Program-made: the position numbers and the translations under genes
Shown: positions 33,851-42,864 of the stretch, in pieces
How the letters are laid out: each line of letters starts with the position of its first letter
Numbering within the stretch: the stretch's first letter is position 1
The notes under the pieces: model-generated
Seen by the model: the letters and a program-made list of their open reading frames with translations, nothing else
What the model was told of the DNA's origin: nothing
Database searches by the model: none
Source: Sorangium cellulosum
Lineage (GTDB): Bacteria > Myxococcota_A > Polyangia > Polyangiales > Polyangiaceae
Reading direction: 5' to 3'
Assembly: GCF_004135735.1 (NCBI RefSeq)
Contig: NZ_CP012670.1
Span: 682,001-746,000, forward strand
DNA: 64,000 nucleotides

Positions 33851-35284
33851 ATGAAGGGAAACGTGCGCGCTGACAGGTGGCCTGCGGACCTCTCGCCGAC
33901 CCCCACGCCGCCGCCGGTCGCCCTGGAGCACGAGCCGCCCGCCGAGCGCGGCCTTTCGCTCGGCCCGCCGCCGTTCGCAAAGGCGCACGATCCGCTCGAT
34001 CGCGGCCTCCCGCTCGGCCTCGATCCGGCGCTGCACGGGCCGGCCTCGTTCCCCCTGGGCGAGGTCGCGCCGGTTGCTGCCTGGTCCCCGCCGTCGCCGG
34101 CCGAGCGCCGCGCGCGCAGGCGGCGCGCCCTGGGGGCGGCGGTCCTGGTCGCGGCGACCCTGGTCGCCGTCGTCCTGATCACCGCGCGCGAGATCGCCGC
34201 GCGGGTGCCGGCCGCCGCGGTCGCCGCCTTGCACGCCACGACGCCCGCGGGCCACGCGCTGGTCCCCGCGAGCCGCGCCCTCATCCTCGCCGCCCGCCCG
34301 GCGCGCGAGGGCGCCGGGGCGGAGGCGCCCGCCGCCGCTCCCGAGCAGGCCGCTCCCCAGCAAGCCGCTCCCCAGCAGCAGCAGGCCGCGCCCCAGCACG
34401 TCGCGCCCCTGCAGCTCGAGCGCGCCCAGGCGGCGACGCCGCCGCCCGCGATCCGGCACGACGGGTACGCGTCGATCCGCGGCGGCGTGCTCTTCACGCC
34501 CGTCACGTTCACGCCCGCCGGGTCGAGCTACGATCTCCTCGTCCACTTCCACGGCAACACCCAGCTCGTCCGCGAGAGCGCCGAGGTCGCCGGCCTCGAC
34601 GCCGCGGTGGCCGTCATCAACCTCGGCGTCAGCTCCGGCGCCTACGAGGACAGCTATGCGGTGCCGGGCACCTACGAGCGCCTGCTCGCGGACGTCGATC
34701 GGGCGCTCGCGCGGCGCGGGTTGCCGAGCCCGCGGCTCCGCCGGGTCGCGCTCTCCTCGTGGAGCGCCGGCTACGGCGCGGTCGCGAAGATCCTCGAGCG
34801 CCGGCGCGACCTCGCGTCGCTCGACGCCATCCTCGTCACCGACGGCATCCACTGCGGCCTCGCGCCCTGGCACGAGAGCGGCCTCAACACGCCGCAGCTC
34901 GCCTCGTTCGCGCGCGCCGCGCAGCGCGCCGCCTCGGGCGAGATCCTGTTCACGATCACGCACTCGGAGATCGACCCCGGCTCCTACGCGAGCTCCAGCG
35001 CGACGGCGAGCTACCTGCTCGAGATGGCGGCAGGGCGCCCGGTCGAGCGCTCGATCTCGCGCGACGCGCCGCCGCACCTGCGCCTGCGCGCGGCCGAGGG
35101 CGCGGTCTCGAGGAAGCTCGAGAAGCGGATGGTCCCGACCACCGAGGCCAGCGTCGGCGACCTCCACGTCCGCGGGTACCAGGGCAACACCGCCGAGCAC
35201 CACATGGCGCACCTGTTCCAAATGGCGTCCACCGTCCTCCCCGAGCTCGTCGAGCGCTGGCGCGAGGGCGGCGATCCCCCCTAG
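33851..35284 (+). CDS. Membrane-anchored alpha/beta-hydrolase-like protein
   Basis: A 477-residue protein. A Pro-rich cytoplasmic N-terminus (1-95) is followed by one transmembrane helix (about 97-116), a Gln/Ala/Pro linker with repeated PQQAA units, and an exported domain. That domain has LLVHFHGNTQ (oxyanion-like HG) and the elbow SSWSAGYG (Ser about 303), placing it near esterase/lipase-type alpha/beta hydrolases. The presumed His lies in EHHMAH near the end. Substrate unknown. AAGGAGG precedes the ATG. Its TAG stop shares CTAG (35281-35284) with the stop of the convergent TPR gene. Confidence 0.75.
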   Translation: MKGNVRADRWPADLSPTPTPPPVALEHEPPAERGLSLGPPPFAKAHDPLDRGLPLGLDPALHGPASFPLGEVAPVAAWSPPSPAERRARRRRALGAAVLVAATLVAVVLITAREIAARVPAAAVAALHATTPAGHALVPASRALILAARPAREGAGAEAPAAAPEQAAPQQAAPQQQQAAPQHVAPLQLERAQAATPPPAIRHDGYASIRGGVLFTPVTFTPAGSSYDLLVHFHGNTQLVRESAEVAGLDAAVAVINLGVSSGAYEDSYAVPGTYERLLADVDRALARRGLPSPRLRRVALSSWSAGYGAVAKILERRRDLASLDAILVTDGIHCGLAPWHESGLNTPQLASFARAAQRAASGEILFTITHSEIDPGSYASSSATASYLLEMAAGRPVERSISRDAPPHLRLRAAEGAVSRKLEKRMVPTTEASVGDLHVRGYQGNTAEHHMAHLFQMASTVLPELVERWREGGDPP

Positions 35285-36252
35285 CTCCGGCTCCGCGCCT
35301 CCTCGATCCACGCCGTGATCGCCGCCGCGACCGGGTGATCCGGGCCGAGCTCCGCCTCGGCGATCGCCCGCGCCCGCTCGTAGAGCGGCAGCGCCGCGGA
35401 CGGCCGCCCCGCGGCGTGGTGGATCTGCGCGAGCCGGACCAGCGTCGGGCGGAGCGACGGGTGCGCGCCCCCGACGAGCGCCTCCCGCGCGGCGAGCGCG
35501 CGCTCGTACAGCGACGCCGCCTCGCCCGCGTCGCCGAGCGCCTCGCGCGCGGCGGCCAGGTTGTGGAGGATCGACGCGTGGAGCGCCCCGTCCACGGCCG
35601 GGTCGGCCGCGGCGATCTCGAGCGCCCTCCGGAGCATCGCCTCCCGCTCGGCGACGGGGCGATCCTCCTCGAGGAACGTGGCCGCGTTGTAGAGCGCCTC
35701 CGCGACGAGCGGGTGCCCTCCGCCGAGCGCCGCCTCGCGCAGCGCGATCGCCCGCTGGAAGAGCGGCGCCGCCTCGGCGCGCGCCCCCTTCCGGCCGAGC
35801 AGCAGCCCGAGCCGGTTCAGCAGGGCCGCGAGCTCGACCGGATCCGGCTCCCGCGTCCGGTCGTGGCCCGCGAGCATCCGGCGGAACAGCGCCTCGACGT
35901 CGTCGCTCTTGCCCTGCCGCTCCAGGATGGCGGCGAGCTGCTCGAGCAGCCTCGGCAGCGGCGGGTCGGTGTCCGCCCCGGCCGCCTCGGCGATGGCGAT
36001 CGCCCTCGCCGAGCTCGCGCGCGCCTCGTCCAGCCGGCCCTGCGCGAGCTGCGCCGAGCTGAGCGCGTAGAGCGGCGCCGAAAGCTCGGCGTCGTCGGTG
36101 CCGTAGATCACCTCGGCGAGGCCGAGCGCGCGCGCGCACGCCGCCTCCGCGTCGGCGTGGCGGGAGGCGGCGAGCGCGGAGGCCGCCTCGTCGAGCAGGC
36201 GCCTGTACTCTCTTCCCTTCCACCAGCGCAAGAGGGCGCGATCGGGTCGCAT
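35281..36252 (-). CDS. Tetratricopeptide repeat protein (TPR_12 type)
   Basis: A 323-residue protein made of about seven TPR-like helical pairs of the kinesin-light-chain type (A-x-x-L-x-x-x-A-L-x-I-x-E-x-x-x-G-x-x-H-P), for example QRAIALREAALGGGHPLVAEAL and ERALAAREALVGGAHPSLRPTL (split across repeats). Such domains are protein-protein scaffolds. The ATG at 36252 has AAGGAGAGG upstream, which fixes the start against the longer open frame. It is divergent from the PEGA kinase gene and tail-overlaps the hydrolase gene by four bases. Confidence 0.85.
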   Translation of the reverse strand: MRPDRALLRWWKGREYRRLLDEAASALAASRHADAEAACARALGLAEVIYGTDDAELSAPLYALSSAQLAQGRLDEARASSARAIAIAEAAGADTDPPLPRLLEQLAAILERQGKSDDVEALFRRMLAGHDRTREPDPVELAALLNRLGLLLGRKGARAEAAPLFQRAIALREAALGGGHPLVAEALYNAATFLEEDRPVAEREAMLRRALEIAAADPAVDGALHASILHNLAAAREALGDAGEAASLYERALAAREALVGGAHPSLRPTLVRLAQIHHAAGRPSAALPLYERARAIAEAELGPDHPVAAAITAWIEEARSRS

Positions 36253-36687
36253 GCGCCTCTCCTTACCCCGCCGCCCCCGGGGAGGGCGAGAAGGTGGGCG
36301 GCGTCCGACGCCGCGCGGCGAGGGCGGCGCGCCGCAGAGGCGCGCGCGGAAGGGGACACCTGGACGCGGAGCCGTGTATCCTGCGAGCAGGATCTGCGTG
36401 GGACCGAGGTGGGATGCAGACACGGGATGCCAGCAACTGGCGGTTCCTCTGGATCGGGGCTATGGCGCTCGGCGCACGGTGCAGCGGCTGCCGCACAGGG
36501 CGGACGGCCTGCCGCACGGGACGATCGAGGAAAGGTCGCCAAGGACTTTTCTTCCGTTTAGACTGCCCGGACGGCCCCACGCGCCGAAGCCCCCCACGAT
36601 CATGAGGTCCAAGCTCACGCATCGCGAGGCATCGTTACCGAGGGGAGGGCTCGCCCGCGCCCGCACGGGGAAGGCGACGGAGTTCAT
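36253..36687. other. Divergent intergenic region with 16-bp palindrome
   Basis: A perfect palindrome ATCCTGC-GA-GCAGGAT lies at 36378-36393 between the TPR gene (leftward) and the PEGA kinase gene (rightward). No gene was found. The palindrome is a candidate operator for either gene. Confidence 0.45.
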
Positions 36688-38400
36688 ATGAGTGCCAACG
36701 AAAACGTCGTCGATGATGTAGCGCGCAGCGAGCCGATCGATCCGTTGCTCGGGAAGGTGCTCAACGGAAAGTTCAAGATCCTTTCCATGCTCGCGACCGG
36801 CGGCATGGGGACGATCTACCGCGGCGAGCAGATCCCGCTCGGGCGCCCGGTGGCGATCAAGGTCCTGATCCCGAACCAGGCCTCGCGGCAGCTCGACCCG
36901 AACTTCCACAAGCGCTTCTTCCTGGAGGCGAGCATCCTCGCGCGCCTGCAGCACCCGAACATCGTCACCGTCTTCGACTACGGCAAGATCGAGGCCGATG
37001 ATCAGGAGCGGTACTTCATGGCGATGGAGTTCCTCGAGGGCGAGACGCTCTTCCGGCGCGTGCGCCGGCAGGGGCGCCTCCCGCCGCCCGAGGCGATGCG
37101 CATCGCGCGGCAGATCGCGCGCGGGCTGCGCGAGGCGCACAAGCACGGCGTCGTCCACCGCGATCTCAAGCCGTCGAACATCATGCTCGTCTCCAACGAG
37201 GACGCCGAGGAGGCTGTCAAGATCCTCGACTTCGGCCTCGTGAAGCAGCTCGGCGACGACTCGGAGGAGCTCACGCAGCAGGGCGCCTTCCTCGGGTCGC
37301 CGCGCTTCATGTCGCCCGAGCAGATCTCGCACGGCAAGGTCGATCTGCGGACCGACATCTACTCGCTGGGCGTGATCCTCTACCAGATGCTCTGCGGCAA
37401 GGTGCCGTTCGAGTCCGAGAAGTCGATCCAGATCCTGATGGCGCACCTGCAGCAGCCGGTGCCGCGCATGAAGGAGCGGAACCCGGACATCGACATCCCC
37501 GAGCCGCTCGAGGCGCTCGTGATGCGCTGCCTGGCCAAGGATCCGGACGGCCGGCCCGCGACCATGGACGCGCTGATCCAGGGCCTCGGCGAGTGCGCGC
37601 GCGGCATGGGCGTGGCGACGGCGTTCGGCTCGACGCAGATCACGTCGTTCGAGTCGCTGCCCGGCGTGCAGATCTCGTCGCGCTCGTCGACGATGCAGGC
37701 GCTCAAGGAGGCGGTCACGCTCCCGGCGCCGACGGACGACGAGGCGAGCGGCCGCACGTCCGGGGTGGGGACGTCCCTGGGCGCCGCGACGACCTCGGCG
37801 ACGGACGCGAAGGGCGGCGCGGGCGCGCAGGACGCGCGGCCCGGCTCGGGGAAGAAGACGGCGATCCTCGCCGCGGTTGGCGCCGTCGTCGTGGCGGGGC
37901 TCGCCTTCGTCTTCACCCGCAGCCCCGCGGAGCCCCCGCCCACGCCCGTGGCCGCGGCCGATCCGGCGCCCACGTCCGCGCCGGCCGCGCTTCCCAGCGA
38001 CAACAAGGGCTCGTCGACGTTCGTGCTCATCCTCGACTCGATCCCGTCGGGCGCGGACGTCCTGGAGGACGGCAAGTCGCTCGGGCAGACGCCGCTCCAG
38101 CTCTCGATCGAGAACGAGAAGGTGCGCGACGCGCCTCGCCGGCTGACGGTGCAGAAGGAGGGCTTCCAGCCGTACTCCGTTGCCCAGGGGCCGTCGGACG
38201 TGTCCGTGCGCCTCGTCGCCCCGCTCGTGCAGACCGCGGCGCCGGAGAAGGAAAAGGAAAAGGAAAAGGAGAAGGAAGAGCCGACGAGCAGCAAGCGGCC
38301 CACGTGGACCGTCCGCCGCGCGCCGCCGCCTCCTCCTCCTGCCACGACGTCGGTGAAGCCGAAGGAGCCGCCGCCCCCCATCATCCGCAACGAACGGTAG
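36688..38400 (+). CDS. Transmembrane Ser/Thr protein kinase with PEGA domain
   Basis: A 570-residue kinase. The kinase domain (about 28-290) has LATGGMGTIYRG, the Lys in VAIKVL, HRDLKPSN (about 157-164), ILDFGLVK, and SPRFMSPEQ. A charged linker leads to a single membrane helix (about 392-410) and an outer PEGA domain (about 446-515, SIPSGADVLEDGKSLGQTPL). A KE-repeat and a Pro-rich C-terminal tail follow. PEGA domains are found on surface-exposed receptors, so this is a candidate sensor kinase for a cell-wall or surface signal. GGAG lies just before ATG 36688. Its TAG stop forms the first bases of a large palindromic element (38399-38525). Confidence 0.93.
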   Translation: MSANENVVDDVARSEPIDPLLGKVLNGKFKILSMLATGGMGTIYRGEQIPLGRPVAIKVLIPNQASRQLDPNFHKRFFLEASILARLQHPNIVTVFDYGKIEADDQERYFMAMEFLEGETLFRRVRRQGRLPPPEAMRIARQIARGLREAHKHGVVHRDLKPSNIMLVSNEDAEEAVKILDFGLVKQLGDDSEELTQQGAFLGSPRFMSPEQISHGKVDLRTDIYSLGVILYQMLCGKVPFESEKSIQILMAHLQQPVPRMKERNPDIDIPEPLEALVMRCLAKDPDGRPATMDALIQGLGECARGMGVATAFGSTQITSFESLPGVQISSRSSTMQALKEAVTLPAPTDDEASGRTSGVGTSLGAATTSATDAKGGAGAQDARPGSGKKTAILAAVGAVVVAGLAFVFTRSPAEPPPTPVAAADPAPTSAPAALPSDNKGSSTFVLILDSIPSGADVLEDGKSLGQTPLQLSIENEKVRDAPRRLTVQKEGFQPYSVAQGPSDVSVRLVAPLVQTAAPEKEKEKEKEKEEPTSSKRPTWTVRRAPPPPPPATTSVKPKEPPPPIIRNER

Positions 38401-38525
38401 AGCGGCGGTCGCCCGCTTCGGATACGGGCCCACCTCGGCGTTTTCGGTGCTCGGCGTCCTTTCGTACGCCTGCGCGCCGAAAACGCCGATCTGGGCCCGT
38501 CTCCTGTGCGGGCGACCGCCGCTCT
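38399..38525. repeat. Structured stop-codon palindrome, copy A
   Basis: A 127-base near-palindrome that begins inside the kinase stop codon. Outer stem: 38399-38416 pairs perfectly with 38508-38525 (18 bp). Symmetric internal loop TTCGGAT/CTCCTGT. Inner stem: 38424-38450 with 38474-38500 (27 bp, 3 mismatches). Apical stem GGCGT/ACGCC. A second copy follows the PurU gene (46021-46145). Between copies the outer stem has a compensatory G-C to A-T change and the apical stem differs in sequence but still pairs. Confidence 0.85.
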
Positions 38526-38674
38526 GTGGCGAGCGCGCCAGGGCGTCGTGCGTGAGGGCGTCGGGCGCGTGAGCGTTGGGCGTGGGAGGATCGTCGCGCG
38601 CGCGGTCGTCGCGCGCGCGAGCGTCGTAGGTGGGGACATCGGCGCGCGGTCGCCGCGCGCGCCCGCGTTGCGGG
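38526..38674. other. Spacer between palindrome A and beta-helix gene
   Basis: About 150 bases of low-complexity GC-rich DNA with GCGCGC and GTCGGGCGCG repeats. No gene or firm signal was seen. Confidence 0.4.
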
Positions 38675-40327
38675 TCAGCCCCTGGAGCGGCCGGCGCGCC
38701 GCCGGAGCGCTGCCCCGAGGAGCGCCGCGGCCGCGGTGAGGGCGGCGCCTGTGCCCGCGAACGGACCGCCCGCGAGCGCCCCGCCGTAGCTGCACGATCC
38801 ACCGACGCGGTTGCAAGGAGCGTCCGCGTCGCTCCGGGACGTCACCACCGGCGCGCCCGCAGGCTCTGCCGCGTCGTCGCCGTCCATGTCGTCCTCCGTG
38901 TCGCACCAGGGGGCCCCGGCGCCGTCGTCCTCGTCCCGGACGTCGTCGCCCGCGCGCTCGGCGTCATCCAGATCGTCCCAGGCGCCCATGTTCCCCGCGA
39001 ACTCCAGGGCCTTCGCGGCGATGGCCGTCCCGTGCTCGTAGGCCCCGATGTCGATCGCGCCCGCGGCCGGCCGCCGCGGCGCCCCGCCGGGCGCGCGCAC
39101 GCTTCGCTCGGGCGCGAACTGCGGCGCGTCGAGCGGACGCGGGAACGGGTACCCCGACGGGCTCGCCGTCTTCCTGGCGCCCGCGTCGACGAGCGGGCTG
39201 CGCGCCGACGGGCGGAGATCCAGCGCGCCGAGGTTCGCGAACCCCGGATCGGCGCCGCGCACCGTGCCCGTCCAGCTCGCCGGGATGGCCGAGGAGCCCG
39301 CCGACACCCAGTTGTTCGCGCCCGAGATCAGCGCCCTGCCCGCCGCCCAGCTCGCCGAGCGGTCCACGTAGACGTCCACGCCGCCGCCGCCGACCCGGTA
39401 GAACACGTTGTTGCTCATCTCGACGCTCTCGATGCCGTCGAACATCCGGATCGCCGAGTTCGACCCCGGGGCGAGCAGGAACGTGTTGTTCACGAACCGG
39501 AAGCGACCGAACGTCTGCCCCGTCCCGTCGCCGCCGACGCGCGCCACGAAGTGCTTGCCGGTCTTGCGGAAGACGTTGCCGACCACGTCGGAGTCCTCGC
39601 GCGCGAGCCCCTCGGCCTGGCCGTCGGGCCCGATCAGCTCGATCTCGTGGTATTTCGCGCCCTCGATCCAGTTGTAATAGATCTCGTTCCGCTCCGCGCG
39701 GCTCTTCACGTTGTTGCCGCCATTGCCGTCGTGCACGTAGGAGTGCCGCATGCGGAACACCGAGCCGGGGTACGTCTCCTCGTCGGTCGCGATGTAGATG
39801 GGGTGCCTGGTGTCGCCCCTGCCGGACGCGTAGACCTCGACATACTCCAGCGTCAGCGAGCCCGACCCCGAGTCGGCGCCGAGGATCCCGTGGCCGGGGC
39901 AATCGCGCACGACCGTGTCGCGGATCGTCACGTCGTGCGCGCGGTTGAACACGCATCGGCTCGTGCCCCGCGTGATGTCGAAGCCCTCGAAGACGTAATG
40001 GTTTCCGCCGAAGACCACCGTGTTCGCGCCGCCCGATAGCACAGGGCGACGGCCGTTCACGCGAACTCCGCGGATCGTGATCTTCTTCGACGCGGTTCCG
40101 GACTTCTTGAAGGTGATATCCCCTGAATAGGTCGCGTCTCCATGGACCTCGACCACATCCCCGGCAGCGAGGCGAGGGGCGACCGCCTCGAGGCTCGCAT
40201 ACGGCTTGCCTCGACCCACCTCGTACGTCGCTCCGCTCGCCGGCGATGCCGTGAGCAGCAGGGAGAGCCCGATGCCCGGCGCGACGAGGGAGAGCGTTGC
40301 GAGGTGTCTTGTGTTGAGTTGCTGCAT
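38675..40327 (-). CDS. Secreted right-handed beta-helix protein with MYXO-CTERM-like tail
   Basis: A 550-residue secreted protein. Signal peptide (cleavage near ASPASGATY), then repeated short strands with the N-x-(F/V)-x-x pattern (YVFEGFDITRG, VTIRDTVVRDC, VVGNVFRKTG, RFVNNTFLL, VEMSNNVFYR), typical of right-handed parallel beta-helices such as polysaccharide lyases and pectate-lyase-like adhesins. The D-I-G-A-Y-E-H close (about 430) is common in these. An acidic linker precedes GGSCSYGGALAGG, a hydrophobic helix and RRRAGRSRG: a MYXO-CTERM-like anchor. No catalytic lyase residues could be fixed. ATG 40327 was chosen for the signal peptide. Confidence 0.85.
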   Translation of the reverse strand: MQQLNTRHLATLSLVAPGIGLSLLLTASPASGATYEVGRGKPYASLEAVAPRLAAGDVVEVHGDATYSGDITFKKSGTASKKITIRGVRVNGRRPVLSGGANTVVFGGNHYVFEGFDITRGTSRCVFNRAHDVTIRDTVVRDCPGHGILGADSGSGSLTLEYVEVYASGRGDTRHPIYIATDEETYPGSVFRMRHSYVHDGNGGNNVKSRAERNEIYYNWIEGAKYHEIELIGPDGQAEGLAREDSDVVGNVFRKTGKHFVARVGGDGTGQTFGRFRFVNNTFLLAPGSNSAIRMFDGIESVEMSNNVFYRVGGGGVDVYVDRSASWAAGRALISGANNWVSAGSSAIPASWTGTVRGADPGFANLGALDLRPSARSPLVDAGARKTASPSGYPFPRPLDAPQFAPERSVRAPGGAPRRPAAGAIDIGAYEHGTAIAAKALEFAGNMGAWDDLDDAERAGDDVRDEDDGAGAPWCDTEDDMDGDDAAEPAGAPVVTSRSDADAPCNRVGGSCSYGGALAGGPFAGTGAALTAAAALLGAALRRRAGRSRG

Positions 40328-40615
40328 CGCCGCAATCTCGCGTGTTGACAACCCGGAGTGCAAGCTGCTTTTTAGTGAAATGCATGATGGGTAATTGGGG
40401 AAACACCTGACGCCCGGGGAAATCTACAGGTCCTTCAAGGATGCCTGGCGTTCGCTCCCTTGTCGTTTATCCATTGAAGCGGTCATGTTCATTGAAATGC
40501 AGGTGAATCTGCGGATCATCGCACGATCGAATGCGCCGGCGCACGCGGGGGCCGCGAGGGTCGGGTGGGGCGGTTTCCCTCGGCACGGGCGGCGTCCCGT
40601 GCCATGGATCCGACC
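40328..40615. other. Divergent intergenic region
   Basis: About 290 bases, AT-richer than average near 40360-40510. No defined promoter could be assigned to either the beta-helix gene or Maf. Confidence 0.4.
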
Positions 40616-41236
40616 ATGTCCCGGATTGTCCTCGCCTCCACGTCTCCTTTCCGGCGGGCGCTCCTCGACCGCCTCGGGCTCGCGTACGAGGCGGTCGCGC
40701 CGGTGTTCGACGAGATCGCGCCGGAGGGCCTCTCGCCCATCGAGTGCGCCCGCCGCTTCGCGGAGGGGAAGGCGATGAGCCTCGAGGGCGCGCGCCCGGG
40801 CGCGCCGATCGTCGGCGCCGATCAGGCGCTCGACCTCGATGGCGCGCTCTTGCGCAAGCCGGCGACGCTCGACGAGGCGGCCGACCAGCTCTCGCGGCTC
40901 GCGGGGCGCGCGCACGCGCTCCACACCGCGGTCGCGGTGCACGCGCCCCCGGGGCTCCCGGGCGTGCCCGCGGGGGCGCCGCGGACGCTGTCCGAGGTCG
41001 TGACCGTGGAGCTCCGCGTCCGCCCGCTCGACCGGGCGCAGATCCGCCGTTACGTCGCGCTGGATCGGCCGATCGGCAGCGCGGGCGGCTACCTCTTCGA
41101 GCAGCGCGGGCCGTGGCTGTTCGACGAGGTGCGCCACGCGGACGAGACCGCCATCGTGGGCCTGCCGCTCGTCCCGCTCTGCCGCCTGTTGCGCCGCTTC
41201 GGGATCGATCCGCTCTCCGACGCGCCCGCGCGCTGA
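40616..41236 (+). CDS. Maf family nucleotide pyrophosphatase
   Basis: A 206-residue Maf/YhdE protein. Maf proteins hydrolyse dTTP, UTP and modified NTPs to the monophosphate, cleaning the nucleotide pool. Visible signature: LASTSPFRRALLDRLGL at the N-terminus (Ser-x-S/R for phosphate), a Lys in FAEGKAMS, VGADQALDLDG (the metal and base Asp region) and E-T-A-I-V-G-L-P at the end. In canonical Maf the DEVA or GADTV segment carries the Asp; here it is GADQAL. No strong ribosome site; ATG 40616 aligns with family starts, while an in-frame ATG 17 codons upstream does not. Confidence 0.9.
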   Translation: MSRIVLASTSPFRRALLDRLGLAYEAVAPVFDEIAPEGLSPIECARRFAEGKAMSLEGARPGAPIVGADQALDLDGALLRKPATLDEAADQLSRLAGRAHALHTAVAVHAPPGLPGVPAGAPRTLSEVVTVELRVRPLDRAQIRRYVALDRPIGSAGGYLFEQRGPWLFDEVRHADETAIVGLPLVPLCRLLRRFGIDPLSDAPAR

Positions 41237-41254
41237 CCGCCCCGGGCGTCGCGC

Positions 41255-41270
41255 CGCGCCCCGGGGCGCG
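41255..41270. terminator. Perfect GC palindrome after Maf
   Basis: CGCGCCCCGGGGCGCG is a perfect 16-base palindrome 18 bases after the Maf stop. It could serve as a hairpin terminator or mRNA end, though no T-run follows. Confidence 0.4.
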
Positions 41271-41389
41271 GGGGCCGTGGCGTGCCCGTTGCAACCGTGC
41301 CTCGAGCCTGCCGCTGGGCTCTTCCGACTGAGCACCTTCTGCCGGGCGACGCCGACGGGCGGGTCAGGCGCTCGAGGAGGTGAGGGATC

Positions 41390-42721
41390 ATGGAACGCTC
41401 GCCCTCCAGCGGGGCCGAGGCGCTCACGGCCGTCGAGCTGTCCAGGTCGTGGTCGGCCCTCGAGAACGACGCGCGGGTGCAGGCCTATCGCCGCCTCCGG
41501 CGCGAGGAGGCGGAGGACTTCTTCCAGGGGCTCTCCTCCGCCGACCAGGGCGCGCTCCTCGTCGCCCTCACGCCGCGCGAGCGCAAGCTCTCGCTCCGCC
41601 TCCTCGCGCCGGACGACGTGGCGGACATCCTCCTCGAGGTATCGCCGGCGGAGCAGGAGGGGCTGCTCTCGCTGCTCGACGCGCCGACGAGGAAGGAGGT
41701 CAGCGCGCTGCTCGCGTACGCCGAGGACGCGGCCGGCGGGCTCATGAGCCCGTGGTTCGCGCGCGTGCGGCCGGAGGCGACGGTCGACGAGGCGATCCGC
41801 TACCTCAAGCGGCAGGCCACGGACCACCTCGAGACCCTCTATTACGGCTACGTGCTCGACCCCGAGCAGCGGCTGCTCGGCGTCGTGTCGCTGCGGCAGC
41901 TCGTCACGGCGCCCGGCGACCAGCGCGTCAGCGACGTCATGAAGACCGACGTCATCGCGGTCAACGAGGACGTCGATCAGGAGGAGGTCGCGCGGCTCTT
42001 CGCCGAGCACGACCTCGTGGCGATCCCCGTCGTCGACGGCGAGGGCCGCATGAAGGGCATCGTCACGGCCGACGACATCGTGGACGTCGTGGAGGAGGAG
42101 GCGACCGAGGACATCCAGAAGCTCGGCGGCATGGAGGCGCTCGACGCGCCGTACCTCCGGACCCCGCTCTTCAGCATGCTCAAGAAGCGCGCGGGCTGGC
42201 TCTCCGCGCTGTTCGTGGGCGAGCTCCTCACGGCCACGGCGATGGGGCATTACGAGGACGAGATCGCCCGCGCCGTCGTGCTGGCCCTCTTCGTGCCGCT
42301 CATCATCTCGAGCGGCGGCAACTCGGGCTCCCAGGCGACGACGCTGGTCATCCGCGCGATGGCGCTCGGCGAGATCCGGCTGTCGGACTTCTTCCGCGTC
42401 ACCCGGCGGGAGCTCGCGTCGGGCCTCGCGCTCGGCGGGATCCTCGGCGCGATCGGCTTCGCGCGCGTCGTGATCTGGCAGCAGCTCTTCGGGGCCTACG
42501 GCGAGCACCACCTGCTGCTCGCGCTGACGGTCGCGATCAGCCTGATCGGCGTCGTGACGTGGGGCACGCTCGCGGGCGCGCTCCTGCCGTTCGCGCTCCG
42601 GGCGCTGCGCTTCGACCCGGCGAGCGCCTCGGCCCCGTTCGTGGCCACGCTCGTCGACGTCTCCGGCCTCGTGATCTACTTCACCGCGGCCGAGCTCCTG
42701 CTCCGGGGCAAGCTGCTCTGA
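41390..42721 (+). CDS. mgtE: Magnesium transporter MgtE
   Basis: A 443-residue Mg2+ channel/transporter of the MgtE family. The N domain (about 1-125) has the superhelical acidic region (VSPAEQEGLLSLLDAPTRKEV), two CBS domains follow (about 130-255, with the D-x-x-A-I-R-Y-L-K linker start), a plug-helix region, and five membrane helices (about 270-443). The pore motif is present as LIISSGGNSGSQATTLVIRAMALGEI, whose central GGNSGSQ contains the conserved Asn-x-Gly. AGGAGGTGA just before the ATG gives strong translation. No M-box riboswitch could be recognised in the 150-base leader. Ends with a huge hairpin (42722-42853). Confidence 0.95.
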   Translation: MERSPSSGAEALTAVELSRSWSALENDARVQAYRRLRREEAEDFFQGLSSADQGALLVALTPRERKLSLRLLAPDDVADILLEVSPAEQEGLLSLLDAPTRKEVSALLAYAEDAAGGLMSPWFARVRPEATVDEAIRYLKRQATDHLETLYYGYVLDPEQRLLGVVSLRQLVTAPGDQRVSDVMKTDVIAVNEDVDQEEVARLFAEHDLVAIPVVDGEGRMKGIVTADDIVDVVEEEATEDIQKLGGMEALDAPYLRTPLFSMLKKRAGWLSALFVGELLTATAMGHYEDEIARAVVLALFVPLIISSGGNSGSQATTLVIRAMALGEIRLSDFFRVTRRELASGLALGGILGAIGFARVVIWQQLFGAYGEHHLLLALTVAISLIGVVTWGTLAGALLPFALRALRFDPASASAPFVATLVDVSGLVIYFTAAELLLRGKLL

Positions 42722-42853
42722 GGCGCCCGGCCGGGGGTGGGGCCCGCGGGGGCTCACCGGAGGGGCTGGAGTGGAGGCGAGCCACGACAGGGGCTCGCCG
42801 GAACGCAAGCCCCGGAGGTGAGCCCCCGCGGGCCCCACCCCCGGCCGGGCGCC
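42722..42853. terminator. 37-bp perfect-arm hairpin between convergent genes
   Basis: 42722-42758 is the exact reverse complement of 42817-42853, with an extra inner stem GGCGAGCC/GGCTCGCC (42776-42783 and 42792-42799). It begins one base after the MgtE stop and ends 11 bases before the stop of the convergent lipoprotein gene, a position suited to a bidirectional terminator. The arm length is far beyond a normal terminator, so it may be a palindromic repeat element. Confidence 0.75.
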
Positions 42854-42864
42854 CTTGCTACGGG

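Noticed and set aside
42722..42853. Treating this hairpin as another copy of the stop-codon palindrome family
   Set aside because: It shares no sequence with 38399-38525 or 46021-46145, lacks their internal loops, and only resembles them in placement.
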